DNA of 64,000 nucleotides from contig DASXQT010000007.1 of assembly GCA_036507005.1 (NCBI GenBank), positions 62,001 through 126,000 on the forward strand, read 5' to 3'. This stretch comes from WS-2 sp036507005 (lineage in GTDB: Bacteria; Eisenbacteria; RBG-16-71-46). The position numbers and the translations under genes are program-made. Below the pieces are notes generated by a model. It was not told the DNA's origin. It did not search any database and saw only the letters and a list, made by a program, of their open reading frames with translations. This document shows, one piece after another, positions 17,301 to 24,479 of the stretch. How positions within the stretch are numbered: the stretch's first letter is position 1; the number at the start of each line of letters is the position of its first letter.

Positions 17301-19135
17301 ACAACTGCTACCGCAGCTCGAACCCGAGCGGACCCTTCATCAAGATCAATCCCGTTCCCACCGATCGCATCGCGGCGTACACCGACGCGGGCCTGGCGCC
17401 CCTCAGCCGCTACTACTACAAGCTGAGCGCGGTGGACTCCTCGGGGAACGAGTCGGCGTACTCCGTCGTCGGGTCGGCGAGCACGAATCCCCCGCTCCAC
17501 ACCATCTTCCCGGTCCCGATGGGCCGCGAGACGCCGGCCCCGGTCGCGATCGACCACGTGTACTCGGGCTACCCGGAGGACATCGTGGCCGGCGCCGAGG
17601 CGCTCTACATGCTGCACCCGGACGGCACCGCCCCGGTGGACGCCGACGGCGCCGGCAGCAGCCACGGCGACTTCACCCGGCGCGGCTACTACTACGCCGC
17701 CGGCGCCTCGATCGCCGACCTGAACGGAGGCGACCCCGAGATCATCGGGTTGTCGTGGGGAACCCAGCCCGACCCCGGGCTGACGGGCGACTCGATGATG
17801 GTGGTCGTGTTCGACAAGAACGGCCAGACGAAGTGGTCGCGGCCGACGCTGGCCTCCATGTGGTCCTCGGCCGCGGTCGGCGACGTGGACGGGGACGGCG
17901 TCCCGGAGATCGTGTTCGGAACGAACCAGTGGTACGTGTACGCGTTCCACGCCGACGGAACGGAGCTGATGGACGGCGACAACAACCCCAGCACGATCGG
18001 GGTGTTCAAGACCGTGAACACGTACTACAACTACGGGACGCCGGCCCTCGCCGACCTCGACGGCGACGGGCACAAGGACATCATCTTCGGCACCTTCGGC
18101 GGCACCCTGTACGCATGGCGCGCCAACGGCACGAACCTCCCCGGCTTCCCGCAGACCCTCACCGGCTCGATCACCGACTCGCCGGCGGTGGGGTACCTCG
18201 ACGGGCCCGGCGACAACCAGCTCGACATCGTGGTCGGCACCGCCGGTCCGGACTCGCTGTACGCGTTTCGCGCCAACGGCTCGCGGCGCCCCGGGTTCCC
18301 GATCTGGGTCAAGCTCGGAGGGAACAACCGGATTCCGTCGCCCGCGCTCGCCGACATGAACGGTGACGGCTACCTCGACATCGTGGTCGCGAGCACCGGC
18401 GGCGGCCTCTACGTCTGGGACCGCAACGGCGCCATCGTCAACCCGTGGTCCAACGTGCGGTTCAGCACCTCGACCAACTACGCCTCGGAGTGCAGCCCGG
18501 TGGTGGCCGACATCAACGGGGACCACATGCCCGACATCGTGATCGGGGACGAGAACGGCACCCTGTCGGCCTTCAGCCAGGGCACCCTGCTGCCCGGGTT
18601 CCCGATCACGCTGAGCGCCGAGGTGCGGGGAGCGCCCGCGCTCTGCGACTGCGACGGCGACGGAATGACCGAGATCGTGATCGCGGGCTGGGATCGCAAC
18701 CTGTACATGTGGGACTACGATTTCCCGTTCTCCCCGGGCAAGAGTCCGCCGTGGCCGCAGTACCACCACGACGCGGCCCGCTCCGGGCTCTACACCAACC
18801 CGGTGTTCGTCGGCGTCGAGGACCCTCCGGCCCCGCCGCCGGCCCCGCTCGCGCTCGAGTTCTCGGTCCCGTCCCCGAATCCCGCCCGCACCTCGGCGCA
18901 GGCGAGCTACGCCGTGCCCGCGGCCTCGGCCGGGGCGCCCTACGAGATCGCGATCTTCGACGTGTCCGGGCGCCGGCTCGCCACGCTCGAGCGCGGCGCC
19001 GCGCAGGCCGGGCACTTCTCCGCGAGCTGGAACCTGCGGACGGCGGGCGGCGAGCCGGTGCGCAACGGCCTCTACTTCTTCCGCCTCACGCTCGGCTCGA
19101 TCGTCCAGTCGCGCAAGGTAACCGTGCTGCGTTGA
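14399..19135 (+). CDS. Secreted gingipain-type (C25) cysteine protease with VCBS/FG-GAP repeats and FlgD-like C-terminal domain
   Basis: 1578 residues. A signal peptide (FALLGVSLLAAATASPLAAQ) is followed by a ~210-residue prodomain. The C25 catalytic domain spans about 235-615, with His483 in HIGHGYRN and Cys518 in LYAINCTSNAID as the probable catalytic dyad (35 apart, against 33 in gingipain R). Then come Ig-like and fibronectin-III-like segments, and FG-GAP/VCBS-type repeats (about 1055-1460) with DxDGDG calcium loops such as GDVDGDGVPEI and ADLDGDGHKDI. The C-terminal ~85 residues (FSVPSPNPARTS, ISGR-like FDVSGRRLATL, NGLYFFRL) form a FlgD-like module of the kind used as a cell-surface or secretion tag. 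Probably an exported or surface protease. It stands alone behind its own promoter. Confidence 0.88.
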   Translation: MTPRTFALLGVSLLAAATASPLAAQTTIEREFSFDPSRVKIERAGSTVQVAVPGAAREFRPGMPDLPWRSERIELPAGTRVRDVRVIALETRLLAEGVRLPSSVRPKPGLDLPLERTAPDPEVFAHRGFLPDPAAALGAQGFQRGTNLALVQMSPVRWDPATGRLEAVTRIRVQLTLEPGSELPVPRGRVVPEWEAQGGGLRPAMGALRAAPAGGRGGPAQPFRATQIPSLLGSPVQYVIITDDEMESQFQRLADWKTQKGVPAVVRTMTFIRQQYPGGADDQERIRTFIRDAYSRWGTEWVLLGGDTEVLPARYAFTTFYYGSRIASDVYYQCLDGNWDADGDSLYGEGYASTTDPGDNVDLLPDLYVGRAPCTTAAQAQLFVDKTILYEKTPVTDYLANVLFFAEVLFPQDWQPGQDTILDGAQIAEQVVPYVQASPARHLVRLYENYADTTWKPGALPENRQAVLDSLDRGYNLAVHIGHGYRNVMHVGDATIDNTDAGGLTNGNRLINLYAINCTSNAIDFPCIGEAFILNPNGGAVTNIGSTNFDFPYAGQVYEDEFFRLVYEDSVTSMGEAHALAKIPFIGYSIYDGVNRWTQMTLLMLGDPELRLFTGPAGALAVSRNATMAASDSSFAVHVTKGGSPLYGARVVGYAPGMDYRTVTTDGAGNAVLPFRPDTVGSFTLTVTAFDCVPYQATVGIVPASPPVLSANPPTIDDDSSGGTVGNGDHIVDAGETVDLSITLRNNGGSTASTVNGTLTTTDPLISIPVASGTFGTLGVSGSSTSSPAFRVVAAPSIEDQHEVPFELVLTDAGGRSYRSRFQLVVRAPELRHFSHSVVDQGGNSDGRPDPGETVLYYVKLRNAGTGTAKTVTGKLRNFDGMATVIDSVASWGDITAGQEKQGDALVFQPSNTAAKLQLQVSDAAGVVLTQMLDLLPPAPPVGMLGAGRATSIDLTWARNAESELLGYNCYRSSNPSGPFIKINPVPTDRIAAYTDAGLAPLSRYYYKLSAVDSSGNESAYSVVGSASTNPPLHTIFPVPMGRETPAPVAIDHVYSGYPEDIVAGAEALYMLHPDGTAPVDADGAGSSHGDFTRRGYYYAAGASIADLNGGDPEIIGLSWGTQPDPGLTGDSMMVVVFDKNGQTKWSRPTLASMWSSAAVGDVDGDGVPEIVFGTNQWYVYAFHADGTELMDGDNNPSTIGVFKTVNTYYNYGTPALADLDGDGHKDIIFGTFGGTLYAWRANGTNLPGFPQTLTGSITDSPAVGYLDGPGDNQLDIVVGTAGPDSLYAFRANGSRRPGFPIWVKLGGNNRIPSPALADMNGDGYLDIVVASTGGGLYVWDRNGAIVNPWSNVRFSTSTNYASECSPVVADINGDHMPDIVIGDENGTLSAFSQGTLLPGFPITLSAEVRGAPALCDCDGDGMTEIVIAGWDRNLYMWDYDFPFSPGKSPPWPQYHHDAARSGLYTNPVFVGVEDPPAPPPAPLALEFSVPSPNPARTSAQASYAVPAASAGAPYEIAIFDVSGRRLATLERGAAQAGHFSASWNLRTAGGEPVRNGLYFFRLTLGSIVQSRKVTVLR

Positions 19136-19162
19136 TCGCCGGCCGCCCCGGGCCGGCGAGCT

Positions 19163-19182
19163 CACTCGCTCCGGAGCGAGTG
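19163..19182. repeat. 20-bp perfect palindrome, copy 2
   Basis: CACTCGCTCCGGAGCGAGTG, a perfect inverted repeat 27 bp after the C25 protease stop codon. It is 19/20 identical to 2123-2142. As RNA it would form a hairpin and may mark the 3' end of the protease transcript. Confidence 0.65.
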
Positions 19183-19213
19183 GAGGCAGCGATCCCGCGT
19201 TTCGGCGCCGAGC

Positions 19214-19242
19214 TTGACCGTGCCGGCCGCGCTCCGTAGTGT
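19214..19242 (+). promoter_or_regulatory. Promoter of gltX
   Basis: TTGACC (19214-19219), 17 bp spacer, TAGTGT (19237-19242). Transcription would start near 19249, leaving a 30-nt leader that contains the GAGGAGG ribosome site. Confidence 0.6.
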
Positions 19243-19278
19243 GCGTGGCTCGCCGCGACCCCGAGGAGGCGAGCCACC

Positions 19279-20751
19279 ATGAGCGTTCGCGTCCGCTTCG
19301 CGCCGAGCCCCACCGGCTATCTCCACGTCGGCGGCGCGCGCACGGCGCTCTTCAACTATCTCTTCGCCCGCCGCCACGGCGGCGTCTTCGTGCTGCGCAT
19401 CGAGGACACCGACGCGGCGCGCTCCACCGACGAGGCCGCGCGCGCCATCGTCTCCAGCCTGCGCTGGCTCGGCCTCGGCTGGGACGAGGGGCCCGAGGCG
19501 GGCGGGGGCTTCGGCCCGTACTTCCAGTCCGCGCGTCGCGAGCGCTATCACGCACGCGCGGCGGCGCTGGCCGAGGCGGGGAACGCCTACCGCTGCACTT
19601 GCACCGCCGAGGAGCTCGAGGCGCGGCGCGCGGAGCAGGTGCGGCGCGGCGAGCCGCCGCGCTACGACGGCCGGTGCCGGAACCTCGACGCGGCGGAGCG
19701 CGCTCGGCTCGAGGCCGGGGGCCGCGCGGCGGCGCTGCGCTTCCGGGCGCCGGCGGAGGGCGAGACCGCGTGGGAGGACGTGGTGCGCGGGCGCGTGGCG
19801 TTCGCGAACGCCGTGCTCGACGACTTCGTGCTGCTGCGCTCCGACGGGCACCCCACCTACAACTTCGCGTGCGTCGTGGACGATCACGAGATGGAGATCA
19901 CCCACGTGATCCGCGGCGACGACCACATCTCGAACACCCCGCGCCAGATCCTGCTCTACCAGGCGTTCGGCTGGAGCGCGCCGCGCTTCGCGCACGTGCC
20001 GATGATCCTGGGCGCGGACGGAAGCCGGCTCTCGAAGCGCCACGGCGCGACCTCGGTCGAGGCCTTCCGCGACCTCGGGATCCTGCCCGAGGCGCTGGTC
20101 AACTTCCTGGCCCTGCTCGGCTGGTCCTACGACGGGCAGCAGGAGCTGTTCGGCCGCGAGGAGCTGGAGCAGAAGTTCTCGCTCGAGCGCGTGGGCTCGA
20201 ATCCCGCGGTGTTCAATCTCGAGAAGCTCGAGTGGATGAACGGCCAGCACCTGAAGGCCATGCCCGAGGAAGAGCGCGTGCGGCGGGTCGAGGAGTATCT
20301 CGCCGCGCGCGGCTACGACCTCGGGGGGCGGACCCCGGAATGGCGGCGGGCGCTGGTGCGCGCGATCGGGGACCGCCTGAAGACCCTGGCCGATGCCGAG
20401 CGCTACGGCGCGTTCGCCTTGAAGGCGGAGCTCGAAGTCGACGAGGCGTCGTGGGCCGAGATGCGCGAGCGCCCCGGGGTCGCAGAGCGGCTGGAGGCGC
20501 TGGCGAAGCGGCTCGGCGCGCTGCCGGAGTTCACGCTGGAAGCGCTGGAGCGCGAGACCCGCGGGCTCGCAGCCGAGCTCGGGATCAAGGCGGGGGAGGT
20601 GATCTCGATCGCTCGTGTCGCGCTCACCGGGCGCAAGGTGAGCCCGGGGATCTTCGAGGTGATGTGGCTGCTGGGTCGGGAGCGGACGGTCGGGAGGCTC
20701 GAGGACGCGGCAACGCGCTGGCGCGCGGAAACCCAGGCGGGGCGGGTCTGA
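19279..20751 (+). CDS. gltX: Glutamyl-tRNA synthetase
   Basis: 490 residues, the usual length of bacterial class I GluRS. The HIGH-region motif is PSPTGYLHVGGARTAL (residues 9-24) and the KMSKS-region motif is SRLSKRHGAT (near residue 250). A helical anticodon-binding domain completes the C-terminus. It charges tRNA-Glu in the cytoplasm. The ATG follows GAGGAGG at 9 nt. Directly downstream are tRNA-Gln(CUG) and tRNA-Glu(CUC), the two tRNAs a non-discriminating GluRS would charge. Whether this enzyme is non-discriminating depends on whether the genome has GlnRS or GatCAB, which cannot be seen here. Confidence 0.97.
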   Translation: MSVRVRFAPSPTGYLHVGGARTALFNYLFARRHGGVFVLRIEDTDAARSTDEAARAIVSSLRWLGLGWDEGPEAGGGFGPYFQSARRERYHARAAALAEAGNAYRCTCTAEELEARRAEQVRRGEPPRYDGRCRNLDAAERARLEAGGRAAALRFRAPAEGETAWEDVVRGRVAFANAVLDDFVLLRSDGHPTYNFACVVDDHEMEITHVIRGDDHISNTPRQILLYQAFGWSAPRFAHVPMILGADGSRLSKRHGATSVEAFRDLGILPEALVNFLALLGWSYDGQQELFGREELEQKFSLERVGSNPAVFNLEKLEWMNGQHLKAMPEEERVRRVEEYLAARGYDLGGRTPEWRRALVRAIGDRLKTLADAERYGAFALKAELEVDEASWAEMRERPGVAERLEALAKRLGALPEFTLEALERETRGLAAELGIKAGEVISIARVALTGRKVSPGIFEVMWLLGRERTVGRLEDAATRWRAETQAGRV

Positions 20752-20782
20752 CTCGAGGACGCCGGGCGCGGCGTCAACGTAT

Positions 20783-20812
20783 TTGCTTCGCGCGCGCGGG
20801 CTTTGCTAGCTT
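20783..20812 (+). promoter_or_regulatory. Promoter of the tRNA-Gln/tRNA-Glu pair
   Basis: TTGCTT (20783-20788), 18 bp spacer, TAGCTT (20807-20812). The start point would fall about 10 nt before the tRNA-Gln 5' end. Confidence 0.55.
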
Positions 20813-20828
20813 GTCGCGCCGCTTCCAC

Positions 20829-20902
20829 TGCCCGGTGGTGTAACGGTAGCACGACTGGCTCTGGACCAGTTAGTCGAGGTTCGAATCCTTGCCGGGCAGC
20901 CA
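20829..20902 (+). tRNA. tRNA-Gln (anticodon CTG)
   Basis: Cloverleaf with a 7-bp acceptor stem (TGCCCGG with CCGGGCA), a U1-A72 pair as in glutamine tRNAs, anticodon stem ACTGG/CCAGT with loop CTCTGGA, T-arm GGTTCGAATCC, and an encoded CCA end. It decodes CAG, the preferred Gln codon in this GC-rich genome. Confidence 0.93.
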
Positions 20903-20908
20903 ACGTGT

Positions 20909-20984
20909 GGCGCTATCGTCTAGGGGTCCAGGACAGGTGGTTCTCAGCCATCAGACCGGGGTTCGAATCCCCGTAGCGCTACCA
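20909..20984 (+). tRNA. tRNA-Glu (anticodon CTC)
   Basis: The acceptor stem GGCGCTA pairs with TAGCGCT (G1-U72 wobble). D-arm CGTCTAGGGGTCCAGGACA, anticodon loop TTCTCAG, T-arm GGGGTTCGAATCCCC, and CCA encoded. It starts 6 bp after tRNA-Gln. Its last 17 bases recur at 21870-21886. Confidence 0.93.
20968..20984 (+). repeat. Direct repeat, possible att site (tRNA-Glu 3' end)
   Basis: TCCCCGTAGCGCTACCA, the T-arm-to-CCA end of tRNA-Glu. It is repeated exactly at 21870-21886, in the same orientation. tRNA 3' ends are common integration sites for tyrosine-recombinase elements, although no integrase gene is present in the 0.9-kb interval. Confidence 0.6.
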
Positions 20985-21058
20985 TTCCCGATTCTTCGAA
21001 CCGACCCGAGTTGCGGCGGGCGTGACACGACGCAGGCCTCGCGGCGACGCCTTCGTCG

Positions 21059-21583
21059 CTACCGGTATAAGGTCTTCAGCTGACCCCAGGACCGCCGGAT
21101 CGTAGGCGTAGCCGCTTGGCAGTCGAAATGGAGGAAGTCCGTTGCTCGGATTCCTCCTCCCGGGATGATGAGGTCGGCGCCGTAGTACCCGGTGGGGGCA
21201 CCCACCACCATCCCGAGAGAATCCCATGCCGCGGGTGATGGTGATGACCCGATCCCCCAGTTCGAGTTCGGTATGCAGGGGTTCGCACTGAAGATCGCCA
21301 CGCCCGCCGAGTCGATCGTGCAGGCGAGCACCGACGGGGTGATGCAGTCCAGAATCGGATTGTTCGGGACGCCGTAGGCTTCGACGGGCCGAATCCGGAC
21401 CGCGCAGAGATCGCCGTAATTACGAGCGTTGTAGAGCTCGAACTTGAGGACGATGCGCGGGGGAGCCGTGCCGAGCGTGTCGCAACCGCGCTCTGCCGTG
21501 AAGCCTCCCGCACGGCCGGGCGTGGCCACAGAGACGGCCGCCACGACGAGTGTCGCGGCAAGAACGAGGGTGCGTGCCTTCAC
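21059..21583 (-). CDS. Secreted protein of unknown function
   Basis: 174 residues from a GTG with AGGA 6 nt upstream. A clear signal peptide (TLVLAATLVVAAVSVATPGRAGG) is followed by a mature region with five cysteines (GCDTLG, DLCAV, DCITPSVLACT, NPCIPN), suggesting disulphides outside the cytoplasm. FELYNARNYGDLCAVR and the proline/glycine content suggest a small beta-rich domain. I do not recognise a family. It lies inside the segment bracketed by the tRNA-Glu-end repeats, opposite to the tRNAs, and may be cargo. Confidence 0.6.
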   Translation of the reverse strand: MKARTLVLAATLVVAAVSVATPGRAGGFTAERGCDTLGTAPPRIVLKFELYNARNYGDLCAVRIRPVEAYGVPNNPILDCITPSVLACTIDSAGVAIFSANPCIPNSNWGIGSSPSPAAWDSLGMVVGAPTGYYGADLIIPGGGIRATDFLHFDCQAATPTIRRSWGQLKTLYR

Positions 21584-21977
21584 GGTTTTCCTGAACCTGT
21601 GCTGGCCCCTGCGAACGCCTGGCGGGGATCATACTCCCGGAGGAGTTGCGGGGAGCGTGCTCCTGGCGGCGGCCCCGCCGTACATACCCCCCCTCGGGGT
21701 GCCGGGGTTCCACCCCGCGTGACCAGGGCGGCGCGCTCGGCGCCCAAGTCACGACCGCGGGCAACCGAGCGTGTGGCTGCGCGCGGGCGCCGTTGCGGGC
21801 ATTAGGGGGTCGTGCCTGACGGAGCGAGTCCATCTCCCGGAGCCACGCGAGCAGGATGTTCGGCTCGGCTCCCCGTAGCGCTACCAGCTTCCTTTCATCA
21901 GCACCTGACGGTCATTGCCTTGTCGGTATTGCGTTCGGTGAGGAGGGTGATGGGTGCTGAGTTGCGTGTCTTGGTGG
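21584..21977. other. Gene-poor stretch with degenerate tRNA 3' end
   Basis: No convincing gene on either strand; short open frames here lack start sites and family features. It includes the second tRNA-Glu-end repeat. Base composition falls noticeably from about 21890 onward. Confidence 0.5.
21870..21886 (+). repeat. Second copy of the tRNA-Glu 3' end (possible attR or tRNA remnant)
   Basis: Exact 17-bp copy of 20968-20984. Similarity continues weakly upstream into the T-arm (GGCTCGGCTCCCCG against GGTTCGAATCCCCG, 11 of 14). No 5' half of a tRNA precedes it. Confidence 0.6.
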
Positions 21978-22520
21978 CTATGGTCGCCCACTACCCGGCT
22001 GCCTTGGCGCATTGCCCTCGTTGATTTCAAGGCCTGGATGCCCGAGGGCATTACCGTATTGACGAAGTCTGGCCTTTCCCTGCTTTTTCACGAGAGACGG
22101 GAAGAGCAGACGGTGCCAAGGTCCCCGAAGGTAGGCGGAGTCCTCTACGCGCACCGACGTGCCGCCGTGGTCCGGAATGAAGGTGTCCACTCTCCAGATC
22201 TCCACGGTCGGCGAGCCATAGTGACTAACGATGCGCGAAGTGGGCTCGTAGAGGAGGATCAGCGACCCCATCCTATCGCCAGGCTCAGCCTCGTACCTCA
22301 CACCATCTGCCCGTTCGCGCACCTGGGTGCGACGGGGGGGAAGCTTGAGCGCACTCCAGATCTGATCGGGGGATTCCTCGAAACGTGCGGCCCACACGAA
22401 GGAGACGTGATCCGGGGCTCCTGATCCGATGAGGAATCCGATGACAGCCACAACGATGAAGAGGGCAAGGACCGCGCCGGCTGCACACAATAGGTAGACG
22501 AGCCATTTCTTTGCGGCCAT
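21978..22520 (-). CDS. Membrane-anchored SRPBCC-like protein
   Basis: 180 residues from an ATG with GGAGG 6 nt upstream. One N-terminal transmembrane helix (LVYLLCAAGAVLALFIVVAVIGFLIG) is followed by an extracytoplasmic domain. That domain starts FEESPDQIWSALKLPPRR and has a later DRMGSLILLYEPTSRIVSHY. The opening helix, IWSAL motif and size fit the START/SRPBCC ligand-binding fold. No catalytic residues can be inferred and the ligand is unknown. Lower GC than the flanking housekeeping genes suggests transfer. It is separate from the GIY-YIG gene behind it by 167 bp in which I see no further gene. Confidence 0.6.
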   Translation of the reverse strand: MAAKKWLVYLLCAAGAVLALFIVVAVIGFLIGSGAPDHVSFVWAARFEESPDQIWSALKLPPRRTQVRERADGVRYEAEPGDRMGSLILLYEPTSRIVSHYGSPTVEIWRVDTFIPDHGGTSVRVEDSAYLRGPWHRLLFPSLVKKQGKARLRQYGNALGHPGLEINEGNAPRQPGSGRP

Positions 22521-22687
22521 GGACCCTCCACCCCCTTGCTCCGCGCTGGGATCATGGGGGCCAGCGGTGACACTATCGGTCGGACGTGGTGTCTTCAAGA
22601 GCCCAGGAGGGGGGGGCCGGGCACTGGGCGTTCCCGGGCTGAAGGGGTGCTTGCCGCTCACGTCGTTGGCTTGTGTCGGTAGCGACC

Positions 22688-23005
22688 CTATCGACGCTCG
22701 CTCACCCCCAAACGTCGCAGCAGCGCGCCCCGTGACAGGCGGCGGGCGACGATCTCCAGCTTGTCGGCGCGCGGCCGGCGCTTGAGGCGCCGCTCGACCC
22801 GCAGCGCCAAGCCGCGCTCGCCGAGCCTGCGGCGATAGACGATCGCGAGCGGCTCGCGGCCCCGCAGGTAGCGCGCGCCGCGTCCGCCCGCGCGATGCTC
22901 CGCGATGCGGCGCGCGACATCGGTCGTGACGCCGGTGTAGAGGGCGCCGTCGCGCGTGCGTACGACGTAGACGTGCCACGCGGGCGTCCTCACGACCTTG
23001 CTCAT
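22688..23005 (-). CDS. GIY-YIG nuclease domain protein (YhbQ/UPF0213-like)
   Basis: 105 residues from the ATG giving MSKVVRTPAWHVYVVRTRDG; the longer frame upstream lacks family similarity. The GIY-YIG core appears as HVYVVRTRDGALYTGVTTDV, with the catalytic arginine region DVARRIAEHRAGGRGARYLRG and the Glu region in GLALRVERRLKR. Single-domain proteins of this type are small cytoplasmic nucleases thought to act on damaged or branched DNA. Their true role is poorly known. It is transcribed away from the DEAD-box helicase gene (59 bp between starts). Confidence 0.85.
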   Translation of the reverse strand: MSKVVRTPAWHVYVVRTRDGALYTGVTTDVARRIAEHRAGGRGARYLRGREPLAIVYRRRLGERGLALRVERRLKRRPRADKLEIVARRLSRGALLRRLGVSERR

Positions 23006-23064
23006 GTCCGCGCGTTCCTTTCGCCGCGTGTCCGGACGTGGGAGCATGAGGGCACCTTCATGAA

Positions 23065-24282
23065 ATGGAGCCCCCCTTGTCACCCGCCGTGGCTGACATC
23101 ATGACCTTCGCCGAGCTGGCCGTGCCTGCCGATCTCATCGCCGCCCTGGCCAAGCAGGACATCACCGACCCGATGCCCATCCAGATCGCGGCGCTGCCGG
23201 TGTTGCTGGCCGGCAAGAATGCCTACCTGAACTCCGAGACCGGGACGGGCAAGACGCTGGCCTACGTGCTGCCGATCCTCTGCCGGCTCGATGCGCAGCG
23301 GAACGTGACGCAGGTCGTGATCGTCGCGCCGACGCACGAGCTGGCCATCCAGATCCAGCGCCTGTGCCGCGACCTCGCTCAGCATGCCGGCCGAGCGGTC
23401 CGGACGCAGCTGCTCATCGGCGGCACGTCGATGGCGCGTCAGATCGACCATCTGAAGCGGAAGCCCCACATCGTGGTCGGTTCACCGGGGCGCATCCGCG
23501 AGCTGATGACGATGGGCAAGCTGAAGGCGCAAGCGATCGGCTGCATCGTGATCGACGAGGCGGATCGGTTGCTCGCCGACACGAGTCTCGCCGACGTGCA
23601 GGCGATCGTTCGAGCCACACCTGCCGCGCGGCAGCAGATCTTCGCATCGGCCACCGAGCAGCCCCAGAGCGCGGCCGCCATCACGGCGCTCGCTCCCGAC
23701 GTGGTCATGGTGCGCGCGGGTGCGGCGCTCGTGAACGAGAACATCGAGCATCTGTACCTGGTCTGCGAGGAGCGCGACAAGCCCGAGGTGCTGCGCAAGC
23801 TGCTCCACGCGCTCGGGGCCGAGCGCGCTCTGGTGTTCGTCCATCGCAACGACACGGCCGAGACGGTGGCGGCGAAGCTCGCCTACCACCACGTCGCGGT
23901 CGCCAATCTCCATGCCGCCTCGGACAAGCGCGATCGCAAGCAGGCGATGGACGACTTCCGCAGCGGCCGGGCGCGCGTGCTCATGGCGTCCGACGTCGCT
24001 GCCCGCGGCCTCGACGTCGCGGGCATCACCGACATCGTCAACCTCGACGTCCCGACCCAGGCCAAGGCGTACCTGCACCGCGTGGGTCGCACCGCGCGAG
24101 CGGGGGCGAAGGGGCGGGCGACGACTCTGATGACCACGGCCGAAGTGCGTCTGGTGCGCCGCTTCGAGGCCGAACTGGGCATCGTCATGCGTCACGTGCG
24201 GCTGCGCGAGGGTCGGGTCGTCCTCGCGGAACGCTCCGTCGGCCCCGCTCCAGCGCGGCGCCGGGACGCGAACCGCGCGTAG
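23065..24282 (+). CDS. DEAD-box ATP-dependent RNA helicase
   Basis: 405 residues. Motifs in order: Q-motif region (ITDPMPIQIAALPVLLAGKN), Walker A SETGTGKT, APTHELAIQ (Ia), SPGRI (Ib), IDEADR (II), SATEQ (III), LHAASDKRDRKQAMDDFRSG, VLMASDVAARGLDVAGI (V) and YLHRVGRTARAG (VI). It unwinds short RNA duplexes, for example in ribosome assembly or mRNA decay. There is only a short basic tail, so it is a minimal helicase. The start could instead be the ATG at 23101 (MTFAELAV). The end overlaps the convergent VF530 gene by 91 bp. Confidence 0.93.
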   Translation: MEPPLSPAVADIMTFAELAVPADLIAALAKQDITDPMPIQIAALPVLLAGKNAYLNSETGTGKTLAYVLPILCRLDAQRNVTQVVIVAPTHELAIQIQRLCRDLAQHAGRAVRTQLLIGGTSMARQIDHLKRKPHIVVGSPGRIRELMTMGKLKAQAIGCIVIDEADRLLADTSLADVQAIVRATPAARQQIFASATEQPQSAAAITALAPDVVMVRAGAALVNENIEHLYLVCEERDKPEVLRKLLHALGAERALVFVHRNDTAETVAAKLAYHHVAVANLHAASDKRDRKQAMDDFRSGRARVLMASDVAARGLDVAGITDIVNLDVPTQAKAYLHRVGRTARAGAKGRATTLMTTAEVRLVRRFEAELGIVMRHVRLREGRVVLAERSVGPAPARRRDANRA

Positions 24283-24479
24283 AGATCCTCGACCTTCTTC
24301 CGGGCGCGCGGCGCCTTGCGCAGATACTTGAGCGCCGACGTCATGCTGGGATCGACGCGGAAGCACTTGATCGGGAGGTCGCGCGCCAACCCTTCCCAGC
24401 CGGCGTGGTCGACCATGTCGCGCAGCATCATCTCGAGCGTGATCCCGTGCAGTGGGTTGTTGGGCTGCTTCGAAATCAC
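24192..24479 (-). CDS. VF530-family (DUF2132) putative DNA-binding protein
   Basis: 95 residues. The family signature covers the first ~70: NNPLHGITLEMMLRDMVDH, GWEGLARDLPIKCF, then PSMTSALKYLRKAPRARKKV. Members are small helical proteins related to SAP-like DNA-binding folds; their cellular role is not known. The C-terminal ~25 residues are basic and Ser/Arg-rich and are read antisense to the end of the DEAD-box gene, so this tail may be an accident of a lost stop codon. The ATG overlaps the YaiI-like gene stop by 4 bp, so the two are co-translated. Confidence 0.85.
   Translation of the reverse strand: MISKQPNNPLHGITLEMMLRDMVDHAGWEGLARDLPIKCFRVDPSMTSALKYLRKAPRARKKVEDLYARFASRRRAGAGPTERSARTTRPSRSRT

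Noticed and set aside
14252..19165. 1637-codon open frame antisense to the C25 protease
   Set aside because: High-GC sequence leaves long antisense frames open. The translation is Arg/Val/His/Gly-rich with no domain, while the plus strand encodes a clear protease.
21444..21722. 92-codon plus-strand ORF
   Set aside because: It is antisense to the start of the secreted protein, lacks a start site and shows no domain.
22521..22687. Possible gene between the SRPBCC-like and GIY-YIG genes
   Set aside because: Only 167 bp, with no frame having a ribosome site or recognisable sequence.
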